The notes under the pieces are model-generated. The model ran no database searches, was not told where the DNA came from, and saw only the letters and a program-made list of their open reading frames with translations. A stretch of DNA of 64,000 bases, taken from Fremontodendron californicum. Taxonomy: Eukaryota; Streptophyta; Magnoliopsida; Malvales; Malvaceae. The DNA lies in the NCBI GenBank assembly GCA_030761205.1, contig JAULJL010000047.1:379501-443500 (forward strand), in the 5' to 3' direction. Within the stretch, counting starts at the first letter, position 1; each line of letters starts with the position of its first letter. Shown in pieces: positions 38,994-53,319 of this stretch. A program made the translations under genes and the position numbers.

Positions 38994-39337
38994 ACATTAA
39001 TGTATCTATGTAATTTTAATATAAATATGTAATTGTAATATATCTATGTAATTTTAATATATCTACGTAATTGTAATACATCTCTGTATTACATAGATAT
39101 ATTACATATATATATTAAAATTACATAGATATATTAATGTGTAATTGTAATGTATCTATGTAATTGTAATATATTTCCGTAATTGTAATATATCTATGTA
39201 ATTGTAATATAATGGTGTAATTTATTTATTATCTATGTAATTGTATTTTATCTAGGTAATTGTGTTAATGTAATATATCTATGTAATTGTAACATATTTA
39301 TGTAATTGTAATATATTATCTATGTAATTGTAATATA
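38994..39337 (-). repeat. Inverted copy of 28661-29000 at the duplication joint
   Basis: The reverse complement of 28661-29000 fits here base by base, with few differences (for example ATTTCCGTAATTG against CAATTACAGAAAT). Five bases, ACATT (38994-38998), separate it from the end of the first block. On the right it runs into the start of the second block through one shared satellite unit. Confidence 0.9.
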
Positions 39338-40406
39338 TCTATGTAAATATATTACAATTCTATTAATTACAATTACATAGATATATCTATGTAAGTCTAA
39401 TGTTTTATGTAATTGTAATATATTTATGTAATTATAATATATCTAATATAATATATCTATGTAATTGTAATATTTCAGTAATTATATATATATATATATA
39501 TTACAATTACCTAGATATATTACATAAATATTTTCAGTAATTGTAATATATCTAATATTTACCATAGATATATTTGTGTAATTGCAATTGTAATTGTAAT
39601 TACACATATTTATGTAATATATCTATTTAATTGTAATACATCTATGTTATTGTAATATATCTATGTAATTATAATATATCTATGTAATTGTAATATATCT
39701 ATGTAATTATAATATATTTGTGTAATTTTAATGTATTTATGTAATTGTAATATATCTATGTATTTGTAATGCATCTATGTAATTGTAATATATCTATGTA
39801 ATTGTAATATATCTATGTAATTCTAATGTATCTATGTAATTGTTATATATCAATTTAATTGTAATGTTTTAAGTAATTGTAATATATCTATATAATTGTA
39901 ATAAATCTATGTAATTGTAATGTATCTATATAATTGTAATAAATCTATGTAATTCTTATGTTCTAAGTAATTGTAATATATTTATGTATACATAGATATA
40001 TATGTAATTGTAGTATATCTATGTAATTGTAATGTATCTATGTAATATATTACAATTACATATATATTACATAGATATATTACAATTATATCTATGCAAT
40101 TGTAATATATCTATGTAACTGTAATATATTTATGTATACATAGATATAAACTATAATTACATAGATATATTACAATTACAATTACATAGATATATTACAA
40201 TTACTTAAAACATCATAATTAAATAGATATATTACAATTACATAAATATATTAGAATTACATAGATATATTACAATTACAATTACATAGATACATTACAA
40301 TTACACAAATATATTACAATTACATAGATATATTACAATTACATAGATATATTACAGTTACATAAATATATTATATATTACAATTACATAGATATATTAC
40401 AGTTAC

Positions 40407-40825
40407 AGTGAGATTTGCAAAATTTTAGAAGATTTGGAGTTCATTTGCTATTTTTCCCAAATTTTCCAATTTTGCCCTTTTGCCTTCGAAACCCGGTTTT
40501 GCTCAAAACAAGTCTGATTTTCAGATTTTCTTCAAGCTGAATCTTGGGCTATCATTTTTTAATCATTCCTCATCCATTGCGGGATTTGGTCTTACCCAGT
40601 CGGGCCATTTCTGTGATTCTTCCCGATTTCACCGAAATCCACTAAAAACCCTAATTCTCGGTTTTCTCTCGGATTGACTTTTCTTTCGATTTTTCTTGCA
40701 AGTGACTTCTCCAATACCCGTATTCAGTGCTTATCTTTCATTTGGAACCTTCAATTTCGACCAATTTGATCGTTTAAGCACTTTTCCCCAAATTTCTCGG
40801 ATTAGGGTTTCCTTTCTACTTAATC
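40407..40825 (+). other. Unassigned island, second copy
   Basis: Copy of 30228-30646. The 65-residue frame is at 40480-40677 and differs only near its end. Four or five substitutions are visible, for example GGATTTCA against GGAGTTCA near the left edge. Confidence 0.5.
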
Positions 40826-41314
40826 TCATAGATATATTACATAAATATATTAGAATTACATAGATATATTACAATTACATAAATATATTTACAATTACAT
40901 AGATATATATATATATATATATTACAATTACATAAATGTATTACAATTACATAGCTATATTATAATTACATAAATACATTACAATTACATAGATATATTA
41001 TAATTACATAGATAATATATTACAATTACATAAATATGTTACAATTACATAGATATATTACATTAACACAATTACATAGATATAATACAATTACATAGAT
41101 AATAAATAAATTACACCATTATATTACAATCACACAAATATATTACAATTACATAGATATATCTATGTAACTGTAGTATATCTATGTAATTGTAATATAT
41201 CTATGTAATTGTAATATAACTATGTAATTGTAATTGTAATATTTCTATGTAATTGTAATATATCTATGTAGTTGTAATAAATATATTTATGTAATATATC
41301 TATGTAATATATCA
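40826..41314. repeat. Satellite between unique islands, second copy
   Basis: Equivalent to 30647-31137, with a slightly shorter TA run near 40904-40920. Confidence 0.85.
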
Positions 41315-41753
41315 CATTTAACCATTTTTTAAACGAGCTCCAAATCAAGATTTTTCTTCACCAATCTCTTCCAAATAATTTAAAAGTGTGATTTGAAAGT
41401 TTTCATAATTTTTGGAGCTCATTTGGTATTTTTTCGGGATTTATCGGCTTGAATTACTGCATAGGAGGCCCGGGATTTGGTCATTTTGCAAACGAACTCC
41501 AAATCAAGATTTTCTTTCGCCAATCTCTTCCAAATAATTTAAAATTGAGATTTGCAAAATTTCAGAAGATTTGGAGCTCATTTGCTATTTTTCCAGGATT
41601 TTCCTTTTTGAATTACTGCATTAGAAGCCCGGGATTTGGCCATTTTGCAAACGAGCTCCGAATCAAGATTTTCTTTCGCCAATATCTTTCAAATAATTTA
41701 AAAGTGAGATTTGCAAAATTTTAGAAGATTTGGAGTTCATTTTCTATTTTTAT
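41315..41753 (+). repeat. 160-bp tandem repeat, second copy
   Basis: Equivalent to 31138-31576. Almost identical, with the same 2.7 units. Confidence 0.8.
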
Positions 41754-42401
41754 AATTACATAGATATATTACAATTAACATTTTTATAATTACATAGATA
41801 TATTACAATTACTGAAAACAATTACATAGATATATTAAAATTACGTAGATATATTATAATTACATAGATATATTACAATTACTAAAAACATGTATACATT
41901 AGATAATTTCAGTAATTGTATCTATGTAATTGTAATATATTTGTGTAATTGTAACATATTTGTAATATATCTATGTAAGTTACATTACTATTTTTGAAAA
42001 CATTAGATATTACAATTACATAGATATATTACAATTATATAGATGGTATTACAATTACTGTATTAGATATATTACTGAAAATATTAGAATTACTGAAAAC
42101 ATTAGATATTACATGAATACATAGATATATTAGAATTACATAGATATATTAGATATATTACATAGATATACTGCAGTTACATAGATATATTACAATTACA
42201 TAGATATATTACATAGATACATTACAATTACATAGATATATTACAATTACATAGATATATATTACATAGATAATTGTAATATATCTATGTAATTGTAATA
42301 CATCTATGTAATATAAGGGTAAAATAGATATATTAAGCCAAGATATATTACATAGATATATATATATATATATTACTTCATGATATATTACAAACATAGA
42401 T
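41754..42401. repeat. Satellite upstream of the LTR, second copy
   Basis: Equivalent to 31577-32263 but about 40 bp shorter, because repeat units near 42150 and 42230 are missing relative to the first copy. Confidence 0.85.
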
Positions 42402-45094
42402 GTGTGATTTTTGCATGATTTGATTTTTATATTTTAGTTGAGCATGTTTTAGATTTAGTATATTAAGTATTTGTGAAAATGCTTATGTGGTTTTTGTATA
42501 ATTTGAGTTTTATGCTTTAGTTGAGCATGTTAGTATATTAAGTGTTTGTGAAAATGCCATGCTTGTTGGAGCTTAAGGCCATTCGGCTACTCCATGTGTT
42601 TTGCATTGTGTGTTGCATTTTTGCCATGTTAGTTGGTATGTTTTTGCATTTGCATGACATTTGATTTAGTTTTTCATGCTAGTATACCAAGTGCTTGTGA
42701 AAATGCCATGTTTTCTAGTCACATAGGCCATTCGGCCACTCCTTGAATTTTTGCATTATATGTGCATTCTTGCCATGTTAGTTGATAGGTTAGCATTTGC
42801 ATGATATTTGGTTGAGTTTTGCTTTGTGTTTGTTAAAATGCCATGCAGATTTTAGTTATTAAGTTTGGTTTATTTTCCATGCATGTTCATGCATTTTAGG
42901 TCTAGGTTGCATTAAATGCCATGCAAGTTCATTTAGGTCTAGGTCACTATATGAATGCCATGCATTTTTTCATGACATTTAGGTTTAAACTCATGCATTT
43001 CATGCATTATGTTTGCTGTATTGTTTCATGCATTTCATGTTCATGCCACTTGAATAATGACTTAGGCCAATTAATGGTTCAAAGTCATGCTCTCTTAAGC
43101 ACACTTGTGGAAAATTAAAAATTGTCAAATTGATTATTCTACCTTTGTGATTTTTTTTACTTAGCCAATTTTTATCTAACTTTCAGAAAGTCCTAGCTAC
43201 TATTTGTGAGTCTTAAATATTTTTACTTTGATTTTTAAATGATTTTATCAAAGGCAAAAATGTATTTTGGCAAAGCAGTTTTTTCACCCAGTATTTTCCC
43301 GATTTTTCTGGGCATTCGTATTTAATCAGAAAATTAAGCTGATTTGTTTTCATATATTTTTACATGCCCTGAGTCTCCAGTATTTTTTCAGAATTTTTTG
43401 AATTTTTAAAAATAGGATAAAAAATCGTGGCTTAAAACTGGACAGTGGAGTCAGAATTGAATTTAAAGAAAAATCATTTTTCTGTTTTGGTTAAGTTACT
43501 TAGAGGGGGCTGATTAGGAAGGTTAGCTACTGACTTAGGGTAGTTTTAAGCCTTTTTAAACTCTAAAAATGATTTTTTAACTCTCGGGTTAAGGGTGGTC
43601 AAGTCCGGGATTTTTAAACTTAGGAAATTAGAGCCATTTAAAAAAAGATTTAGCCCACTTTTTATTTTTAATTCAAGCTTTCCAAAATTGTTTTCAAACA
43701 ATCACAAAGTATTTTGGTTTTAGAATATTTAATTTGACATATTTTTCTAAGGTAGCCGGATATCTTTTTAGATATACGGATTTCCTTAATTAAAGGAAAC
43801 AATACATTTTCATGCATTGCATTTTCTATATTCATGCATTTTATATAATATGTGATTTCTACTATGATAATTTCTACGATATTGTTATGATTTTGAGTTA
43901 TGTTATATTGTTTATTATATGATTTGGGATATTTCATGATATCCTATGCTTTTTATTTAATTATGTTTTTTTGTTATATTATTTAGCATATACTATGTTC
44001 ATGCATTATTATTTGCATTATTATTTTCATGCATATTATATGATAGCATTATTTTATATTTTATGTCATTTAAATTATATGCCATATCATTCATATTTGC
44101 CATGTCATTTAAATCATTTCATTTCATATAGAATATGTATGTTACCTAGGTCATTTCATTTCATTTCATTTAGAATATATCATATGACTTAGGATATTGC
44201 ATTTCATATAGAACATATTATGCTACCTAGGTCATTTCATTTCACTTAGAATATGTCATATAAGTTAGGACATTTCATTTCATTTAGACTATGCTAAGGC
44301 ATTTAAATTATATTATATCATTTAGGATGCATTATATTATTTAGATTTTGCTATGTCATTTTATTTATGTCATGCATATACATATTCATATCTTTTAAAA
44401 TGTTTTCAAAAGGATAATGATTTTTCAATAATAAAATAAAGATATTCCCAAGTTAAAATAATTCATGAGTTCTCTACCGGGTTTGCTGGAGGGAATATCA
44501 TCAATTATCATTAATAAAGGAATATCTTTCTTTCAAAAATGGAGAATGATTCGAAAAGTTTTCCAAATTAATAAAAATTTCTATATTTTGCCACATTTGT
44601 TGGGGAATATAGGAAAATTTTGAATTTATAAATTTTGGATCATTTTCAATTAAAAATGGAATTATTTTTTTCTTTAAATTGGGAATTAACTTGAAATACT
44701 AAATTTAGAACCAACTTTTTATCGAGATTTGAGATAACACACAATTAGTAAGGTACCGTTTTATACGGGCATTGTGGGGGTGCTAATCCTTCCCCGCACG
44801 TAACCGAGTCCCGAACCCGTTTCTTTGATTTCTCTGGTTTAAACGCAGACTTGAAATTGGTTTTAAAAATGTTTTAATTAATTTTTAAAATATTTTATAA
44901 AACCGGTTTTAATAGGTGGCCGATCACACCTAGCTAAAAAAGATTGGTGGCGACTCCATGTCTTTTTCAAGTTCATTTTCAAAACCTTCATTTTTCTAGA
45001 GGAATTAAGTCGACTTTTCCTCGGTTTTTTTAATGTCACGCTTAATGAATAATAAAGTCTTGCGATGAGACTCGTTATTTTTTAGGTTGCGACA
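42402..45094 (+). mobile_element. Ty3/gypsy LTR, Tat/Ogre type, 5'-truncated, second copy
   Basis: Duplicate of 32264-34957 with the same 5' truncation, the same two GGCCATTCGGC boxes and the same end GGTTGCGACA. The shared truncation shows that the break came before the duplication. Confidence 0.78.
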
Positions 45095-45097
45095 GCT

Positions 45098-45115
45098 TGA
45101 CGACTCCACTGGGGA
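45098..45115 (+). other. Primer binding site, tRNA-Arg type, mutated
   Basis: TGACGACTCCACTGGGGA: the third base is A where the first copy has G. This change damages the pairing with the tRNA CCA end. Confidence 0.7.
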
Positions 45116-46537
45116 CAATTAGAGAGTCAGGCCTAGAATTAGTCATATGTTATCAAAGTCTCGGTTTTGTTGGTTTAATTGGTATTTAATTTTAATTCCC
45201 ATATTTTTAAAATAAAAGAGAATTTTGAAAATAAAAAAAAATGTTTTAATATGTCTATATTCATGTGCATTCATATTATTATTTGTTCTCTGGTTATTTT
45301 GTTGCTTATTTATATGTTTGCTTGACTGATGCTTTACATTGTTTGATTTTAGTGGGGTATTTAGAATAAGGGTTGTAGAATAGGTGGTGATAGGTTTGTT
45401 TTGTTCCTCCGCACACACTGTATTTGCATAACATGAATCCTCTACCCGGGTTCCGTCCTTTTAAGTGGGAGTAAAGTAACTACGCCTTCGTGATTGATCC
45501 TCCGTATGGGCTAGTGAAACACTTCCGAAGTATAAAGTACCTAATGCCTTCGTGATAATCCTCTGTACGGGCATAGGAAAATATACTCTAAAGAATTGAA
45601 CCCGCTTTTATCGGGGTGCCTTACTAGCCTTCACTAGCGACAGTGAGGAACAATTCGGGGCCTTAGAACCAATTCACCTTCATATAGTGAACCTAGGCGA
45701 AGCCATGCTGGATTTCTGTTAGATACCCGAAGTTTAAGAACACATGGAGGAACATTTCCAACCTTTTACCATTGTTCTATATGTTAGATACAAATTGGGT
45801 GATGATGAACGAACATCATACCGCTCGTATTTTTTTATTATTATTTTGTCCCAAAGGCGTCGTAATGTCGAAGCTCTGTTTAAATTTTCGGGACATTTTT
45901 TTAAAAAGCATGTTTGTTATTTATGTTATATTTGTGAATTCATTTCCTTACTAATCTATTTCTTTCTGTTTTCTTTTCTTTGACATGCATCATATACATC
46001 ATCATACACTTGAAGTTTATTGGCCTCGGGATAGTTATCAACCCAAAGGACTTTCATGGAGTGTCAGGTTATTTCAGTGATAGAAGATCATGCAGTAGTT
46101 AGAGAGAAAGAAAAATGAGGTGTATCAAAACTGTATTAGTTGGGTGCCATTTGCTGTAATCTTAGTGTATGACAGATATATATATAATTTTCAAAAATTG
46201 GGCTAGTTAATAAGGGAGACAAATCAAAAATTAATTGATTATTAATTTGCAATGCTTGCTTTCTTTTGTCATTCTTTCCAAGACTATATCTGATGCCTAT
46301 TTGATTCCCTTACAATTAATGAAAACTCATGGGGAAGGCCTAGCGAAAATTAGAAAAGATCTAGTGAGAAGAAAAAGGTGCCATTTCTAATTTTCATCCC
46401 TTTTCGCACCATTGATACCCCAATGCATGCAACAGAGAATATGTCAGACACAATATAACAAAGACCCTTAAACAGAGGCCCTTAAACAGAGGCCCCACGA
46501 TAGTAGCTACTTGTGATTGTCCTAAATGATTCTTGTA
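45116..46537 (+). mobile_element. Ogre-type untranslated leader, truncated, second copy
   Basis: Duplicate of 34979-36400. I saw four substitutions in this stretch (for example CACTAGCG against CACCAGCG, CCCAAAGG against CCCGAAGG, GGCCTAGCG against GGCCCAGAG), mostly C-to-T or G-to-A in this copy. Confidence 0.6.
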
Positions 46538-49070
46538 TATAATTACATAGATATTACAATTACATAGATGTATTACAATTACATAGATGTATTATAATTG
46601 CAATTACATAGATATATTACATAGATATTACAATTACATAGATATATTACAGTAATTGTAATTGTAATCGTAATTGTAATATATCTATGTAATGTATCTA
46701 ATTGCAATAAATATATTTATGAAATTGTAATACATCTATGTAATATATGTAATATATCTATGTAATTGTAATATAACATAGATATATTTATTAATATATA
46801 TATTACAATTACATAGATATATTACATATATTACATAGATATACTACATAATTATATTATAATTAAATAGATATATTACATAGATACATTACATAAATAT
46901 ATTACAATTACATAGATATATTACAATTACATAGATATACTACATAAATATATTACAATTACATAAATATATTACAATTAATATATTACATAGATACATT
47001 ACAATTACACAGATATATTAAAATTACATAGATACATTACAATTACATAGATATATTAAAATTACATAGATATATTACAATGACATAGATATATTACAAT
47101 TACATAAATATATTACAATTAATAATGTATTTATGTAATTGTCGTGTATTGTTATATATCTAATGTGTAACTGTAATAAATATATTTATGTAATATATCT
47201 ATGTAATATTACATAGATACATTATTAATTGTAATATATTTATGTAATTGTAATATATTTATGTAATTGCAATATATCTATGTAATTGTAATATCTATGT
47301 AATTGTAATATCTATGTAATAGTAATGTATCTATGTAATATATCTATGTAATTGTAATATATCTATGTAACTGTAATATATATATATATGTAATTGTAAT
47401 TGTAATATATATATGTAATTGTAATATATTTATGTAATTATAATTGAATAGTTGTAATATATCTATGTAATTGTAATATATCTATGTAATTGTAATGTAT
47501 CTATGTAATTATAATGTTAAGTGGTAATTACATGTACCAATTGTAATATATCTATGTATAATATATCTATGTAATTGTAATATATATTTATGTAATTGTA
47601 ATATATGTATGTAATTGTAATATATCTATGTAATTGTAATATATTATCGATGTAATATATTATTGAAAACATTAGATATTACATGTATACATGTAATTAC
47701 CACTTAACATTACGTAAATTGTAATATCTATGTGTGCATGTAATTACCACTTATATATCTATGTAATTGTAATATATTACATATGATATATATTATATAG
47801 AAATATTGCAATTACATAAATATATATTATATAGATATATTACAATTACATATATATATATATATATATATATATTACATTAACACTATTAAATATATTA
47901 CAATTACATAGATATATTACATTTATATAGATATATTACAATTACATAGATATATTACAATTACAATTACATAGATATATTATAATTACAAAAATATATT
48001 TATGTAATTGTAATTGTAATATATCTATGTAATTGTAATATCTATGTAAGATATCTATGTAATACATAGATATATAACAATTACATAGATATATTACATA
48101 GTTATATATAATTACATAAATAGATATACTACAGTTACATAGATATATTACAATTACTGAAAATATTAGATATTAATGTACACATTACAATTACTGAAAA
48201 CATTAGATATTTCATGTATATATTACATAGATACATTAGATATATTACAATTGCATAGATATAATACATATATTACAATCACATAATTAAAATTACATAC
48301 ATATATTACAATTACATAGATATATTACATAAATATATATTACAATTAGATAAATATATTACAATTACATAGATATATTATACATAGATATATATTAAAA
48401 TTATATAGATATACTGTAATATATCTTACAATTACATAGATATATATTAATGTAATTGTAATATATCTATGTATATATCAATGTAATATATATGTAATAT
48501 CTAATGTTTTCTGTAATTGTAATGTATATATATAATATCTAATATTTTCAGTAATTGTAATATATCTATGTAATTACATATATATATTACAATTATAATA
48601 TATCTATGTAATTATAATTTTAATATATCTATGTCACTGTAATATATCTATGTCACTGTAATTGTAATACATTGAGTATATTAGAATTACATAGATATAT
48701 TACAATTACATAAATATATTACAATTACATAGATATATTACAATTACATAGATATACATTACAATTAAATAGATATATAATAATTACATAGATATATTAG
48801 ATATATTATAATAAATTTGTAATATATCTATGTAATTACAATATATATGTAATTTTAATATATCTATGTAATATATGTAATATATATTTGTGTAATACAT
48901 TGTAATATATCTATGTAAGTGTAATATATTTAAGTAATTGTAATATATTTGTGTAATACAATTACAATTACATAGATATATTACAATTACATAGATATAT
49001 TACATTAACACTATTAAATATATTACAATTACATAGATATATTACATTTATATAGATATATTACAATTAC
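46538..49070. repeat. Satellite closing the second duplicated block
   Basis: Equivalent to 36401-38993, with several indels (for example a longer TA run at about 47850-47873 and a missing stretch near 47420). The inverted pair lies at about 47518-47537 and 47690-47709. Confidence 0.88.
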
Positions 49071-49299
49071 TGAAAATATTAGATATTACATGTATACATT
49101 ACAATTACTGAAAACATTAGATATTACATGTATACATTAGAATTACTGAAAATATTAGATAATTGATAATGTATACATCTATGTAATTGTAATATCTATG
49201 TAATTGTAATATATCTATGTAATTGTAATTGTAATATATATATATATATATGTAATTGTAATATCTATGTAATTGTAATATATCTATGTAATAAATCTA
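49071..49299. repeat. Satellite between duplication and LTR
   Basis: Units with ACTGAAAACATTAGATATTAC occur twice, then plus-orientation 19-bp units with a TA run at about 49235-49250. Confidence 0.88.
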
Positions 49300-52200
49300 T
49301 GTAACTCTTGCACTTTCTTGATTTTCAATTCTTGTTTTTGCTATTTTGATTAAAATTTGGTGAGTTTTCTTTTTAAATAAGTGTTTTTTTATTGTTCTTC
49401 TTAAGTTCTTTCTTCATCTCTTTCTTAAATATTTTTTTTACAATTTTTTTCTTATTTTTCTTTAATTGCCGAATGGCCTACATTTTTCTTATTATGGTTG
49501 CTGTTTTTGCTTTAATTTATCATGTTATTTATGTTATTTTCTTTAATTTTGATGCTTTAAGTGTTCTTCTACTTCATATATTTGAATCATGTTTTAATTT
49601 GGTAGCTTTGTTTGTTGCCATTTATGATTTAAATATCATGTTCTTGCATTTTTAATTTTCTGTTTTCATAATGTCTAAATTTGTTGATGTTTTATATTTA
49701 GTATATCAAGTGTTTGTGAAAATGCTTGTGAGTATCTCTACCTTGTGTTTGCATGATTTGAATGTTATATTTTAGTTGAGCATGTTAGTATATCAAGTGT
49801 TTGTGAAAATGCTTGTTTGGTTTTAGTATCTCTACTTTGTGTTTGCATGATTTGAGTGATATATTTTAGTTGAGCATGTTAGCATATCAAGTGTTTGTGA
49901 AAATGCCATGCTTGTTGGAGCTTGAGGCCATTCGGCTACTCCATGTGTTTTGCATTGTGCGTTGCATTTTTGCTATGTTAGTTGATAGGTTAACATTTGC
50001 ATGATATTTGGTTGAGTTTTTAATTTAAGCATGCCTTGTGTTTGTGAAAATGCCATGCATATTTTAGTTATTAGGTTTGGTTTATTTGCCATGCATGTTC
50101 ATGCATTTTAGACCTAGGTTGCATTAAATGCCATGCAAGTTCATTTAGGTCTAGGTCACTATATCGATGCCATGTATTTTTCATGACATTTAGGTTTAAA
50201 CTCATGCATTATGTTTGCTGTATTGTTTCATACATTTCATGTTCATGCCACTTGAATAATGACTTAGGCCAATTAATGGTTCAAAGTCATGCTCTCTTAA
50301 GCACACTTGTGGAAAATTAAAGTTTGTCAAATTGATTATTCTACCTTTGTGATTTTTTTTACTTGGCCAATTTTTCTCTAACTTATAAAAAGTCCTAGCT
50401 ACTGTTTGTGAGTCATTTTGTGAGTCTTAAATATTTTTACTTTGATTTTTAAATGATTTTATCAAAGGCAAAAATGTATTTTGGCAAAACAGTTTTTTCA
50501 CCCAATACTCGTACTTTTCCGATTTTTCTGGGCATTCATCTTTAATTAGAAATTAAGATTATTTTTTCCGTGTAATTTTACATGTCCTAAGTCTCCAGTA
50601 TTTTTTTCAGAATTTTTTGAATTTTTAAAAATAAGGTAAAAAATCATGGCTTAAAACTGGACAGTGGAGTCAGAATTGAATTTAAAGAAAAATCCTTTTT
50701 CTGTTTTGGTTAAGTTACTTAGAGTGGGCTGATTGGGAAGTTTAGCTATTGACTTAGGGTAGTTTCTAAGTCTTTTTAAACTCTAAAAATGATTTTTTAA
50801 GTCTCGGGTTAAGGTTAGTCAAGTCCGAGATTTTAAACTAGGGAAATTAGAGCCATTTAAAAAAGGTTTAACCCAGTTTTTTATTTTTAATCTAAGCTTT
50901 TCAAAATTGTTTTCAAACAATCATAAAGTACTTTGATTTTAGAATATTTAATTTGACATATTTTCCTAAGGTAGCCAGATATCTTTTTAGATATACGGAT
51001 TTCCTTAATTAAAGGAAAAAATACATTTTCATGCATTGCATTTTCCATATTCATTCATTTTATATAATATGTGATTTTTGCTACGATAATTTCTATGATA
51101 TTGTTATGATTTTGAGTTATGTTATATTGTTTATTATATGATTTGGAATATTTCATGATATCCTATGCTTTTTATTTAATTATTTTTTTGTTGTTATATT
51201 ATTTAGCATATACTATGTTCATGCATTATTATTTTATTTTTATTTCCATGCATATTATGTGATAGCATTATTTTATATTCCATGTCATTTAAATTATATG
51301 CCATATCATTCATATTTTCCATGTCATTTAAATCATGTCATTTCAAATAGAATATATTATGTCACCTAGGTCATTTCATTTCATTTCATTTAGAATATAT
51401 CATGTGACTTAGGATATTGCATCTCATATAGAACATATTATACTACCTAGGTCATTTCATTTCATTTAGAATATGTCATATAACTTAGGACATTTCATTT
51501 CATTTAGAATATGCTAAGGCATTTAAATTATATCATATCATTTAGGATGCATTATATTATTTAGATTTTGCTATTCATTTTATTTATGTCATGCATATAC
51601 ATATTCATATCTTTTAAAATGTTTTCAAAAGGATAATGATTTTTCAATAAAAAATAAAGATATTCCTGAGTTAAAATAATTCATGAGTTCTCTACCGGGT
51701 TTGCTGGAGGGAATATCATCAATTATCATTAATAAAGGAATATCTTTCTTTCAAAAAACGAGAATGATTCGGAAAGTTTTCCAAATTAATAAAAATTTCT
51801 ATATTTTGCCACGTTTGTTGGGGAATATAGGAAAATTTTGAATTTATAAATTCCGAATCATTTTCAATTAAAAAATTGAATTATTTTCCTTTAAATTGGG
51901 AATTAACTTGAAATACTAAATTTAAAACAAACTTTACACCGAGATTTGAGATAACACACGATTAACAAGGTACCGTTTTATACGGGCGTTTTGGGGGTGC
52001 TAATCCTTCCTCCTACGTAATCGAGTCCCGAACCTGTTTCTTTGATTTATCTAGTTTAAAACGCAAACTTGAAATTTGTTTTTAAAATGTTTTAATTAGT
52101 TTTTTTTATAAAACCGGTTTTAATAGGTGGCCGATCACACCTAGCTAAAAAAGATTGGTGGCGACTCCATGTCTTTTTGAGGTCATTTTCAAAACCTTAA

Positions 52201-52306
52201 TTTTTCTAGAGGAATTAAGTCGACTTTTCCTCGATTTTTTTTAATGTCACGCTTAACGAATAATAAAATCTTGCGATGAAACTTGTTAATTTTTTAGGTT
52301 GCGACA
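49300..52306 (+). mobile_element. Ty3/gypsy LTR, Tat/Ogre type, near full length
   Basis: It is about 3.0 kb long and the most complete of four related LTRs here. It may begin TGTAACTCTTGCAC at 49300 and ends GGTTGCGACA at 52306, directly followed by satellite and not by a primer site, so it is a solo LTR or a 3' LTR whose element has been lost. I find no matching 5-bp duplication around it (ACATA follows, ATCTA precedes), so the 5' edge is uncertain. Between about 49695 and 49905 it has short tandem repeats with TTTAGTTGAGCATGTTAG and TCAAGTGTTTGTGAAAATGC. The CTCTACCGGGTTTGCTGGAG block is near 51688. The 87-residue frame at 49392-49655 is hydrophobic low-complexity and not a credible gene. 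Confidence 0.75.
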
Positions 52307-53319
52307 ACATAGATACATTACAATAACACATTAGATACATTAAAATACGTGTAATTATAATATATCTATGCAATTGTAATATATCTATGTAATTGTAATA
52401 TATCTAATGTATCTATATTATATATCTATGTAATTACAAAGATATATTACATGTATATATTTATCTATGTAATAGTAATATATCTACGTAATTATATCTA
52501 TGTAATTGTAATATATCTATGTAATTGTAATATATATCTATGCAATTGTAATATATCTATGTAATTGTAATATATCTATGTAATTGTAATATAATTATGT
52601 AATTGTAATTATGCAATTGTAATATATCTATGTAATTGTAATGTACCTATGTAATTGTAATTGTAATGTATCTATGTAATTGTAATATATCTATGTAATT
52701 GTAATATATTATCTATGTAATATATCTATGTAATTGTAATATCTCTACGTAATTATATCTATGTAATATCTATGTATCTATGTAATTCTAATATATCTAT
52801 GTAATTCTAATATATCTATATAATTATAATATATAATTGTAATAATATATTTATGTAATTGTAATATATCTATGTAATTGTAATATATTTATGTAATTGT
52901 CATATATCTATGTATCTATATAATTGTAATATATTTATCTACTATATCTATGTAATTGTAATATATTTATGTAATGTATCTATGTAATTGTAATATATTT
53001 ATGTAGTATATCTATGTAATATATGTAATATATCTATGTAATATATGTAATATATATATATGTAATTGTAATATATCTATGTAATTATATACATGTAATA
53101 TCTATGTATCTATGTAATTCTAATATATCTATGTAATTGTAATGTATCTATGTAATTATAATATATAATTGTTATATATCTATGTATCTATGCAATATTT
53201 ATCTATATAAATGTAATATTACATAGATACATTGGATATATATATATATTACAATTACATAGATATACTACGATTACATAGATATATTACATAGATGTAT
53301 TGCAATTACATAGATGTAT
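52307..53319. repeat. AT-rich satellite
   Basis: Mostly plus-orientation 19-bp and 13-bp units. The last 20 bases (AATTACATAGATGTAT) are the target of the Athila-type insertion. The five bases before the LTR are TGTAT (53315-53319), the expected target duplication. Confidence 0.9.

Larger units (their letters stand above)
39320..49070 (+). repeat. Tandem duplication, second copy (about 9.75 kb)
   Basis: Matches 29141-38993. It lacks about 40 bp present in the first copy between the 160-bp repeat and the LTR, plus other small satellite indels. At its right end it continues as TTACAATTACTGAAAATATT. The same continuation occurs at about 26340, which suggests this edge is the older arrangement and the first copy's right edge is the new junction. 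Confidence 0.93.
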
